From Hygrocybe punicea (Eukaryota; Basidiomycota; Agaricomycetes; Agaricales; Hygrophoraceae): DNA of 64,000 bases. Positions 23,671 to 32,862 of the stretch are shown in pieces. The notes under the pieces are model-generated. The model was not told the origin of the DNA and made no database searches. It saw only the letters and a program-made list of their open reading frames with translations. Location of the stretch: assembly GCA_963556145.1 (NCBI GenBank), contig OY744461.1, positions 4,712,001 through 4,776,000 of the forward strand, in the 5' to 3' direction. The translations under genes and the position numbers were made by a program. Position 1 is the first letter of the stretch. The number at the start of each line of letters is the position of its first letter.

Positions 23671-24544
23671 TCAGCGACGCACAAACAAGAAGGTGGCTTG
23701 CAGAGTCGGGTGTTTGTGGACGTAGATCTGCCAAGCGTCAGAAGCCCAATGGCTGATGCATTGGATCAGGTAAGGCAGAACACCAGCAGAGGCAAGGTCA
23801 CTTGCCCCGCCGGAGCGGAGAGTGGCCACCGATGGACGGGTCCGGAACATGGGAGCACAAGCGGTGGAGGAACCAAGAATGGGTTGGGAGAGAGCCGTCT
23901 GAGCGGAGAAAAAGTTCAGCATGGAAGGGGAAAAGGCAGTTGTGCAACTTGAGGTAACGGGTGAAGAGGAGCAGGGGGTTGTCCAGAGTCATAGTATGGT
24001 GGAGTAGAACACGGGAACCTTCAAAGAAATGGTCCGCCTTGTGGCCCAGAAGGAAGAAGTCGAAGGACTGATCATGGAGGGTTACCGACCCATGCATAAT
24101 GACCTTGTGGTAGTCTTGGAGATGAAGTGCGTCCAGCCAAACAAGTTCACCAAGGCGGAGAAGGCCATGGAATGCCATTGAGGTCAGAGCAACGAAGAGC
24201 GCATCGTCATAAGAGGGGTGGGCAAGGTAAGAGGTGCAGAGGGAGGACAGCTTGGTCCGGGAGAGGTCATGTTTGCGGGTGACAGCCATTGAGCGGAGCT
24301 TCTTGCAACCCACAAGCGTTTTTGAAATGAGGTGGTGGTGACGGAGAGTGCGGACGTCTGGGTAGAACGGTGCGAGTTGGTTGCAGATACCGGAGAGGTA
24401 GTTGTTGACAGATTGGGGTTTGATATGGAAACACATGTACACTATGTAGAAACTGAACGTGTCCGCCATCAGTGCCGGGGAGAAGTGGTGGTCAGAGCAG
24501 AAAGAAAGATAAGATTCAAGAGTGGAAGATGCAGAACTGAACAT
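23671..24544 (-). pseudogene. Tyrosine recombinase of the Ngaro-type element (frameshifted)
   Basis: The protein would recombine a circular cDNA into the genome. Visible motifs are a box-I arginine in AFHGLLRLGELVW, then GGHS, and after a two-base deletion near 23815 the continuation LRSGGASDLASAGVLP and HWASDAWQIYVHKHP. The last contains the expected catalytic tyrosine. The deletion falls exactly in the H-x-x-R box. The recombinase start overlaps the RNase H end (24544 versus 24516) and the usual spacer and N-terminal part is missing, which suggests an older internal deletion. Confidence 0.85.
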
Positions 24545-26084
24545 TGAAGCGGATGGAGAGGTCGACGGCAGCCATTAGGATGGGGTTGTGGGAGGGTTGG
24601 GCATGCAGAGTGTTGAAGATGTCGACTGTGTTGGAGTTGTCAGTAAAGAGGGCAACGCGGGAAGGGAGGGGACAGATGTTGACAAGGGTGTAGTGAAGCA
24701 CGGAGAGAACGGCGAGGGCCTCGAGATAAAAAATCCGGTTATCCAGCACGTTGAAAAGACACTGGTGACCGTTAATGAGTCATGGGGACCAGAAACCCAT
24801 CCCCATTAGGCATGCATCCGAAAACAAGGTAAAGTCAGCATCAGATGATGACCACGCGCAGAGGAAAGGAGGTGGACACCGGTCGAGGCCTCGACGTGTG
24901 CCACGATCCAGGAGAGTTCGTGGACGATGGTGGAGTTCACCCATAGGCGCTCGTGGGGAACAGACTTCCCAGCCATTTTGTAGTAGAGGGAGGACAGGCC
25001 GTAGGAGGGGGTAAATGTTGAGAGCCCAGTTGACCCAGCCTGCCATACATTGAAAATCGCGTAAGGGGTACCGGCGGCCAGGAGTTGCACAGGTACGCAG
25101 CGCTGCCAGGAGCTCCACCTGGCAGTCGGGTGGCATAGTAATGGTGAGGCCATTGGGATCCACCTGGAAGCCAATAATCATGAGTGACTCCCCCCATTCC
25201 TGCTTCTTTTCCTCATGCGGAATGCTGACGTCATCCCACAGACCAAGTAAGCAGACCTGTTTGGTTGGCATGTATTTGTTGTACGGGCCATACCATGCGA
25301 GTTCATCAGCGAATTCCCAAGAAAAATTGTCATCCACATAAGTGAAGAGGTCCAGGAGTAGAAAAATGGAGATGGCGATCCAGGTGACGAGGCAGGCGAA
25401 GGAACTGAAAACACGTCTGCCAGCACTGTTGCCAAAATGGTTGCCATGATTCATGAAGCATTCGGACTCAAACATCATCACCTGGTGAATTTGCCACAGC
25501 GGTGCCATCGGCATCAGGCGGTAGGCATGCAACATATCAGACTTGAAAACGACGAGACGACGGGAGGGGTGGTTGGCGTGTACACGACACAAGGTGGATC
25601 CAAGTTGGTGTAAGTTGTCCATTCGCACGAAACGGTCCTCCTTGGGAATCAAGGAGTTCTGCGAATAGGGTTCAGCGCTCTGGTTGACGACCATGTGAAG
25701 CTTTGAAGAGTGCGGCTTGAGTATCACCCCAAGCAGCATGCTGTACATCCCAGGAAGTAGGTCGTGGCTGAAGGGGGGCAAAAGCTGCCCAAGCGCAACC
25801 TCCGCATCACGTTGTTCCAACAGGAAGGCACGGTGGCAAGGGTCTGAGATTGGTCGATGCGAGTTGTCCCAGGTTGTCGGGTAGTTGAGGTCAGAAGTGC
25901 ATGCCCAAGGCCAGAAGCTAGTGCGTAAGGCATTGCAGATGGAGTCCACAAAGGGACAATTGGGGTGCGAGGCAAGATAACTCGCCAAGACATCAACATG
26001 GATGGGAGTGATGATGGTGAAAAGTCCAGGATTGTCTTGGATTGTGTTCCGGTCCATCTTCATCCCAAACGAGGTATTGAGCAT
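24516..26084 (-). pseudogene. Reverse transcriptase-RNase H of the Ngaro-type element
   Basis: This enzyme copies the element RNA into cDNA. The reverse transcriptase shows VVFKSDMLHAYRLMPM (motif A aspartate) and FTYVDDNFSWEF (motif C YVDD), as in DIRS/Ngaro polymerases. The RNase H part has FSDACLMGMGF and, after an in-frame TGA at 24782-24780, RIFYLEALAVLSVLHY and ALFTDNSNTVDIF. The frame starts 30 bases after the gag stop at 26114. Only the TGA and the 3' deletion spoil it. Confidence 0.88.
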
Positions 26085-26840
26085 ATTTGGGCCATCGGGA
26101 CCAAGGGTCTGGCTTACTTAGGTGGGCAGTCGGGTGCCCTGTGTGTGGTAGAATGGCACTTGGAGCAATGGTGGATGTAATTGCACTTGCTGGTGGAGTT
26201 CGGGCACTTGTTGTCATTCCAGCGACAGCACACATCCCGGCATCGAGTTTGCACCAGGATTCCGGGCGCTCACCGAGATTCGTGTTGTCTATCCCAAGAG
26301 TGGATCCAGTGGAGTTGCAAATCCACGAATTCATGTGCGTCAGTAAGGAGGATATCCTGGCGTTGGGCGACACAGATGTGCATGCCTTTGTCGAGAGAGA
26401 TGACACGTTGGTGTTGATCTGTGGGAAGAGCAGTGAAGAGCCCAGAAATGTAGCGCCCGAAACGCTGTAGCTCGGATTCTTGCTGCGGGAAAATGAAGGC
26501 GGTGGCCTCAACAGTTGGTTCCCAAGCGGTGATCCATTCACCATGGGAGGTGATGGTTTTGGCAGGGGACGAGTGAGATTTCAAATGAACCGACCTGTTC
26601 CTTGCGTGAGTTCCCAGTGGAAGTGGTGAAAAGTCTGGAGAGGACATGATCAAGGTCGACGGCCCGCCCGGAGATGAGGCTGGTCCACTCAGACTGAGGG
26701 AACTGGGGGCACAAAGCTGAGTTGAGAATGGAAGCGACAGTGAGTTTGATATCTCGTGAGAAGTTGTTGAGAAGGGTACGCGTTTCGTGTAAGGACGGAC
26801 GGAGGAGCGATGGATGGAGAGATTCTTGGATGACCCACGG

Positions 26841-28817
26841 TGGAGAGGTACCGAGGTACCTCTCCGGGGGCTCACGCAGGACTCGAGGTGGAAGTCGACT
26901 GGATAGGAAGGATGGACTCACTACTACATCTGGAAGGCTACTAACTAGGTCAAACCGTGGGAACCCAGTCACGTGACTGCCAGGTCCCACTACTCCAAGT
27001 GCCCCTTTTCCTCATGGCGACGCCCTCGTCGCCAACTGCTACAGAAAAGAACACAAAACAAACAGAAACTGACCAAAAAACTCTAAAGCCACAACTCCCA
27101 GTCCCTCAGAAAGCCTTGACTCAAGGCCAGGGCCTTATATCGTGAAGCGGGAAGTCGTCCTCGCGCAGGGGGCGGTAGATGACCAGACTCTATAGAACTC
27201 CTCTCTCAAACTCAAACTCTCCGAATGCCTTCCTCGCGAGGGTTAGGGCTTACGACGCAAGATCCAAAATCGCTCGAATTGCTCTGGCAAGTACTCAGTG
27301 CAGCGTGCAAGTTCTGGTGATCGAAAACGTAACGGTGTTGGTGGAACTAGGTGAACAGGTGTATGAACAAGTGTAGTGACGGCTCGTAGGTAGACTTTAA
27401 TCGACATCCAGTATGGGGTGGAACGGGGAACGAGGCTATAAAGCTATAACAAGGGATGGGGGCATAGGGTTGTGCTAACGAGGGCGCGGTGTCTCGACGC
27501 GAGGGGTTGGCGTATCACGCGAAGGGATCGGGGTGGCTCGTCCGGGTCGAGAACGATGCCGCGGGGAGCTGAGCGAGGGTTCGCGGGCCAGGTATGGTGT
27601 AAGGAACCGGCCGGGGGGTGGTGACGTGGCGGAACGCGGTGGGGGTCTGGGAAACGGCGGGGACGGTCCGTTCGAGGTGTTGTGGGGTTGCAAACAGGTG
27701 GGCCGTGGGCTTGACGAGATGGCCTGGGCCGGTTGCGTTGGCGGAACGGGGCTGCGCGATGATGACGTGGCGTGTGGCCGGGGTGTCAGAAATCACGGCG
27801 GGGCTCGTCTGGGGCAACGGGGTGCCCTGGTGGGTGGAACGAGGGCGCGGGGGGTTGAACGAACGTGGGTTGGGGCCGGGACATACGAAAAGCGGGGGGG
27901 TTGAAGGTGGTGACGTGGCAGGCGCTTGGGTGTCCGAAAACGACGGTGGGGGCTCGTTTGACGCAATGGAGGGGAACGGGGGGTCCTCGCCGGTGGAACG
28001 AGGGCACGGGAGGTCGAATGGGTCCGTGGGTTGCGCTGGGGTACACGAAGAAACGGGGTTCGACGTTGGTGACGTGGCGGCTCCGTGTGGTGACCAACAA
28101 GGGCGGGACGGCTTCGTTTGGGGCAACGAAGCGCGGTGGGGGGTTCTTTTGGGCAGAACGTGAGCACCGGGTCGTCGAGCGTGAACGCGGGGGCCTGGAT
28201 GGATACGAGTGGGCCGGGGAACGCTAAAATATGGGGGTCGAAAGGTGGTGACGCGGTTGTACGCGGGTGGCCGTTGGGCGTCGAAAATGGACGTCGACGG
28301 CGCTTCCGAAGTGACGTGGGGCAAGGTGGGGCCGTGAAACGTCGAACAAAGGCGGTGGGGGGTCGTCTTGGGCCTGTGAAGGGTGAAAAGCTGGGCGCGA
28401 ACAAGGTGACGCGGCCTGGCTGGGTGTTCAAAACGGGTCGCGGCCGCGTTTTTGGGACGACGTGGGCGTTGGTGGGTTGAACAAGAGCGCCGAGGGGTAA
28501 ACTTGAGTACCGTACGACCGAGAATAAAGGGAAAATGTGCCGTTGCGCAGCAGTGGGTGGTGAGGCCGAAAGGAGTCGTCTCGCGAGAAAAAAGGTGGTA
28601 AAAAAAGCTGAGAGACAGAGAAAAGAGATCCGTGAGTCGATCGCACTCTCATCACCACGATGGAGAGGTACCGAGGTACCTCTCCGGGGGCTCACGCAGG
28701 ACTCGAGGTGGAAGTCGACTGGATAGGAAGGATGGACTCACTACTACATCTGGAAGGCTACTAACTAGGTCAAACCGTGGGAACCCAGTCACGTGACTGC
28801 CAGGTCCCACTACTCCA
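26841..28817 (-). mobile_element. Miniature LTR element (TRIM type) with identical 157-bp LTRs
   Basis: LTRs 26841-26997 and 28661-28817 are identical over all 157 bases and have TGGAG...CTCCA ends. They are flanked by ACGG duplications (26837-26840, 28818-28821). On the minus strand a TGG-starting primer-site candidate (TGGTGATGAGAGTGCG, about 28657-28642) follows the LTR by three bases, and a purine run GAGGAAAAGGGG (about 27016-27004) precedes the other LTR. The 1.66-kb interior encodes nothing recognisable and holds a GC-rich tandem array. The insertion is very recent compared with its Ngaro-type host. Confidence 0.92.
27600..28300. repeat. GC-rich tandem array, unit about 150 bp
   Basis: GGTGACGTGGC or a close variant recurs near 27620, 27767, 27911, 28068 and 28247. 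Each is followed by a GGTGTC or GGGTCT block, ACGGCGGGG, GGCTCGT.TGGGGCAACG and a GGAACGAGGGCGCGGG block. Block order parallels the array at 8900-10610. Confidence 0.65.
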
Positions 28818-29607
28818 ACGGGAAAAGAGCAATATCGACGCGCCGTTTCATAGGACTAAGTTGCTCATCGGCATCGTCGAGGGACTTGCTGGCTCCACGT
28901 TTAGCCAGTTGAGTAAGGACAAGGCTGTCTTCCCCATGGCTGTCCCTGGGTTCCGCCTCCTGGTCTCCCTCGGCATAACTGATGTTGATAAGTCGATTGA
29001 GTGTGTTTGAACAGTCGGAACCGCCCTTTTGTATGTTGTCATAGCTGTTGAGCATCCAGCAATAGGCTCCGAAAGCCCGGCGATTAACGGTATCATCTTC
29101 GTGGATGGTTCCGAAAGGTATCGTGGAGGTGGGTTCTAGGATGGCCGTGGGCTTGTCGATCTTGCCTGCACAGTAATCCTCGGTGACCTTGACACACATG
29201 TCCCTAACCGTTGGCTCAAAGGTCATTTCCAGGTCGAAGGACGTCGCCTGGGTTTGACTTTGTACCTCATTGTTGTTCTCATTTTGAGGCATTCAGATGA
29301 CGATGTAAGGAAGTTAAATTGCGAGAAACCAAAAAACTAGGGTCTACAAGGAATCAGGAGAATCAAGAAGAGAAAGGAAGAAGAACATACTCGGGAGGAG
29401 ATGAGAGCGTTGGTGATAGCAAAGTCTCCTCCAGAGTAAATAAGTAAAATGAAGTGAAACCGCGACGTGGTAGAAACCCCGGGGTGAAACTCGAGGAAAG
29501 GAGAGGTGCAAGGGCTCTCGATCGCAGAGGGCGAGTGCAGTCCGTACGAGTCTTGAACCGTAACGTCGGGCATGATTAGACTACAATAAAGTAAACTTTA
29601 AATTCAG

Positions 29608-30024
29608 GTAATTATAATGCAGGTGTTTACAGCTGTTTGCAAACAACTACAGCAGAGTATTGGATTTATTTCTCACTCAATTCTGAGTCAATTTTGAAGG
29701 TTATATGAGCAAAGTCATAGTGGGAGTATACACTATACAACTGTCAACAATCCATATGGGTAGAGTTAATCTCATCCCAGTCCTCTTGTATATTCCAGAT
29801 TGCATTCGACTTTCCAGTTCGACTATCAATCTCGTCGAGGTCGGGCTGCTTTGACACCGACTCAAGCCCCTGTCTTCCAACCAGCACCTTTTCAATCCCC
29901 TCATCCCACCGAATTGCCCTTTGGAAGAACCGCCTCTTGGCTATTTGCCTATCGGGACCATACTCATACTGACAGATGCCGGGATCGTACACGGGATTGT
30001 CAAAAGACTGGCCTGTAAGAAGAC
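29608..30024. other. Intergenic, downstream of the histone deacetylase gene
   Basis: A 94-codon minus-strand frame (30028-29744) starts four bases upstream of the deacetylase stop in another frame. It is unrecognised (PVYDPGICQYEYGPD). It could be an alternative 3' exon, but I see no good donor to join it. Confidence 0.4.
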
Positions 30025-31779
30025 TCATGTGTGTCTTGCGCAGATTTGCGTTCCGTCCGGTTCGGTGTGATCGAGTGTACGCTGATCCGTCAGAGTCCCA
30101 GAGCGAGGACTCGGACCCATCTGAAAGAGACTCGGATTCCTGAAGGTTGTAGACATATCGTGCATGTTCTGGGATAGCGGGTTAACGAGCACACGACGGA
30201 TGTGGTACGACTCACGCGCAAGGCGTTCATCTAATTCATCCCTCCGCTCTTCCTCGTCCTTCCCGAAGCCCAAGTGTTCTCCGACACTTTCTCTCGGAAC
30301 GTCATGCATGCCAACCGAAGGCGCACACGTGACTTCCGATAGTTGTTGCAATGCCAAGACGCTACAGGCTATTAGTAGCTCGCTTTGGCTTCAAATTACC
30401 TGACTACTAACCGTACCTTCTCAAGTGACCCATCTTTCACATTCAAATCATCCATATTATTTTCCGCGACCTCCAACCTATACCGCGGCCCAAACCACTC
30501 AAAATACTCGTTCCATGGTAAATTGTGGTCAATTGTATCTTCGATTCCCAGTGCGCAGGCCGTCTCATAGGTCCAGACACGGGCGACGTTTTTGACGGTG
30601 TATCCACCACCGCCTAGGAGAATGAGTGGTATGTTTTGCTTTCGTAAATATTGCACACAATGTGCGTGACCATGCATCGTCAAGTTAAAGCATCCGAGTT
30701 TGTCTCCAGCCAGGGAATCTGCGCCACATTGAAGTACGACGGCGGAGGGTTGGTAAACTTCAATGATTTTGGAAACGACCTGGCGACAATTTGTGGTGAT
30801 AAAGTGAATTGAACACCACACTCTGAGATTTAGACGGAGGAGGCGTACTGGTTCAAAGACACTCTTGAAGGAGTCATCAGTAATCCCGTCCTTCAAGGGT
30901 ACATTCACTGCATACCCCTTCCCATTACCCCTCCCCCTGTCATCCTGCGTCCCAGTCCCAGGAAAGTACTCCCCAAATTTGTGAAAGCTGCACGTCATCA
31001 CGCGATCGGTGGTATAGAATGCCTCCTCGACGCCGTCACCGTGGTGACAGTCGACATCGATGTACAAAACACGGGGAAATGCGCGGAGAAGCTCCAAAAT
31101 GCCGAGTACAATATCATTGATGTAACAAAACCCCGATGCTTCGCGCTTTTTGGCGTGGTGAAGGCCTCCCGCCCAGTTTATTGCGATATCGGCGGCGCCA
31201 GCGTTAATCCGTTGGGCAGCAGCTTGTAAGGTTGCTCAACAATGAGGAAAGTAATAAGATACGTAACATACAAATAGAGCCCCCAGCAGAGATGGAACAA
31301 AACTCAAAGACGCCTTCGAACGCGGGGTTATCTTCACCCACAAGAACTAAGTCCTCAATGAGCCTGATTAAAGACGGATTGAAATGCCATCTCTACTCAC
31401 ATCTCGTCCCATGATAAGTGAGCTCCTCTGCTGTTTCAGGTGTGACACGGTTCAAGAAGTGCACGTATTCGTCTGTGTGGAACGAGCTCATAGACTCCGG
31501 TGAAGCACGTGTCGGCCTCTAGAAACAACACGCTGATCTAGACTTGAATTACAACATACGCTTGAACATACGAGAACATGCATCTTATCCAGCATGTTGT
31601 AAGCAGAAACTAAATCGTGCGTGATGCGTATACGATGAGGTTTCATGGGATGCCCCAGGCCATATGTGTACGAGCCGACATCACCTGCAAAAACAACGAA
31701 CGATATAAATGCGGTTATCTGCCGTTATATTCATTAGCCTACCATCATAAAAATAGGCGACTCGCCGACGAGACATCAT
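30025..31779 (-). CDS. Class I histone deacetylase (RPD3/HOS2 family), seven exons, intact
   Basis: It removes acetyl groups from histone lysines in nuclear co-repressor complexes. Exons are 31779-31743, 31684-31572, 31518-31401, 31346-31272, 31222-30849, 30779-30412 and 30361-30025. All introns are GT-AG, 49-69 bp, and all phases match, giving 473 residues, a normal length for the family. Family hallmarks are present: [20 protein letters not shown] at the N terminus, [19 protein letters not shown] (catalytic His pair), [20 protein letters not shown] (zinc-binding Asp/His), [17 protein letters not shown] (second Asp) and [14 protein letters not shown] (Tyr). The C-terminal part has a DELDERLA segment. 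The start uses the first of two adjacent ATGs. No internal stop occurs, unlike every other large gene here. Confidence 0.93.
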
Positions 31780-32462
31780 GGGCAACGTTGAAGCCGATGT
31801 CACCAGTTGAGTTCTGTTTGGCCTGTCTGCATTTGTTCATGCACTGCCACATTTTAGCTCAACCACACCTATGACTCCCATCTAACCCCTCTAATTAGAG
31901 GGAGGCAATGCATCTCAGCCTCCCTCTAACTAGAGGTGTTCTTATGTTTTCAGGGCCTCCTCCAATAATTAAGCTGATATATTTTGAACTTCGATACATT
32001 TGGAGAGTACCATAGTTGCCTACCTCTAACTAGAGGGATTCTGATGTTTTCAGGGCCTCCTCCAATAAATAAGCTGATATATTTTGAACTTCGATACATT
32101 TTGAGATTACAGTAGTTGCTTACCTCTAACTAGAGGTGTTTGAATGTTTTCAGGGCCTCCTCCAATATATATTTTGAACTTCAATATATTTTGAGATTAT
32201 AGTAGTTGCCTACCTCTAACTAGAGGTGTTCCGATGTTTTCAGGGCCTCCTCCAATAATTAAGCTGATATATTTTGAACTTCAATACATTTTGAGATTAC
32301 GGTAGTTGTCTACCTCTAACTAGAGGTGTTTCAATGTTTTCAGGCCTTTTGCTATATCTGGCTGGTTTGACTTGGATATATTTGAAGATTAGCTTAGTTG
32401 CCTACCTCTAACTAGAGATGTTTTAATGATTTTCAAGCCTCCTGCTATATATCAGTGGTTTA

Positions 32463-32700
32463 TGTTAGCGATCAAGAGATCGAGGTCATGTGCACCATGT
32501 AGATATCACGTGACGATGTGTATACTATATCAACATCACACGTAGTTTACTTCCCTCAGTCGTTCTGTCTACGACTGAGGTGAGTCCTGTACACTATTAC
32601 TTACTATCGTTACTTATCATGTATATTAGACTAACATAGCTCAGGTAATATACAGAGTTGTTCTGTCTACAACTGAGACTGACATAGCTCAGATTTTACA
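32463..32700 (+). repeat. Copia 5' LTR
   Basis: 238 bp, with internal direct repeats of CTGTCTACRACTGAG and AGCTCAGRT.TTACA. Compared with the 3' LTR it keeps CACGTGACGATG where that copy has CATGTGACAATG, differences at CpG sites. Confidence 0.92.
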
Positions 32701-32716
32701 GGTTATGAGACTCTGA
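32701..32716 (+). promoter_or_regulatory. Primer-binding site of half-tRNA type (initiator Met anticodon loop)
   Basis: Directly after the LTR comes GGTTATGAGACTCTG. Its first nine bases are complementary to CTCATAACC, the anticodon loop (CAT) and stem of initiator tRNA-Met. Priming by a tRNA cut in the anticodon loop is known for Drosophila copia and yeast Ty5. Inference from complementarity. Confidence 0.7.
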
Positions 32717-32862
32717 TATGCACTACATGCCTGAGCACATCTTGCCACGCTCAAAACGGTCTTAATTGTATCTCGCCTAGCGCCAGGATATCTTAATTGT
32801 ATCTTGATCTTGCCTAGTGCCAGGATATCCCACAGATACACATATGCATATAACCAAGCACT

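Larger units (their letters stand above)
26114..29292 (-). pseudogene. Gag of the Ngaro-type element, split by a miniature LTR element
   Basis: The N-terminal piece is 29292-28818, ending SPMKRRVDIALFP. The rest is 26840-26114. The nested element sits between them with a duplicated CCGT (minus strand). Deleting it with one CCGT copy joins the frame without change, so the piece boundaries are exact. Body motifs are NNFSRDIKLTVASILNS, EWTSLISGRAVDLDHVLS and FPQQESELQRFGRYISGLF. A C-terminal C-x2-C-x4-H-x4-C knuckle (CSKCHSTTHRAPDC) lies near 26130-26170, preceded by a cysteine-rich CCCH-like segment. One in-frame TGA at 26272-26270 separates body from knuckle. Gag would package element RNA. Confidence 0.82.
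22896..29607 (-). mobile_element. Ngaro-type tyrosine-recombinase retrotransposon with split direct repeats
   Basis: The element runs on the minus strand as A1 (29607-29320), gag, RT-RNase H, tyrosine recombinase, B1 (23468-23349), A2 (23348-23052), B2 (23015-22896). A1 and A2 are direct copies of about 290 bp. B1 and B2 are direct copies of about 120 bp. B1 abuts A2. This A1-ORFs-B1-A2-B2 plan is the known layout of Ngaro elements. As expected for a recombinase mechanism no target duplication is seen. It is inactive: a miniature LTR element splits gag, two in-frame TGA codons interrupt ORFs, and the recombinase is frameshifted and lacks its linker. Net length without the insertion is about 4.7 kb. 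Confidence 0.9.

Noticed and set aside
23056..29574. Small minus-strand frames repeated at 23314-23069 and 29573-29337 as duplicated genes
   Set aside because: They lie inside the A1 and A2 terminal repeats of the Ngaro-type element and have no recognisable domain.
22896..29607. Classical DIRS element or Crypton
   Set aside because: The terminal sequences are direct, split A1/B1-A2-B2 repeats rather than inverted repeats with an internal complementary region, and a reverse transcriptase is present.
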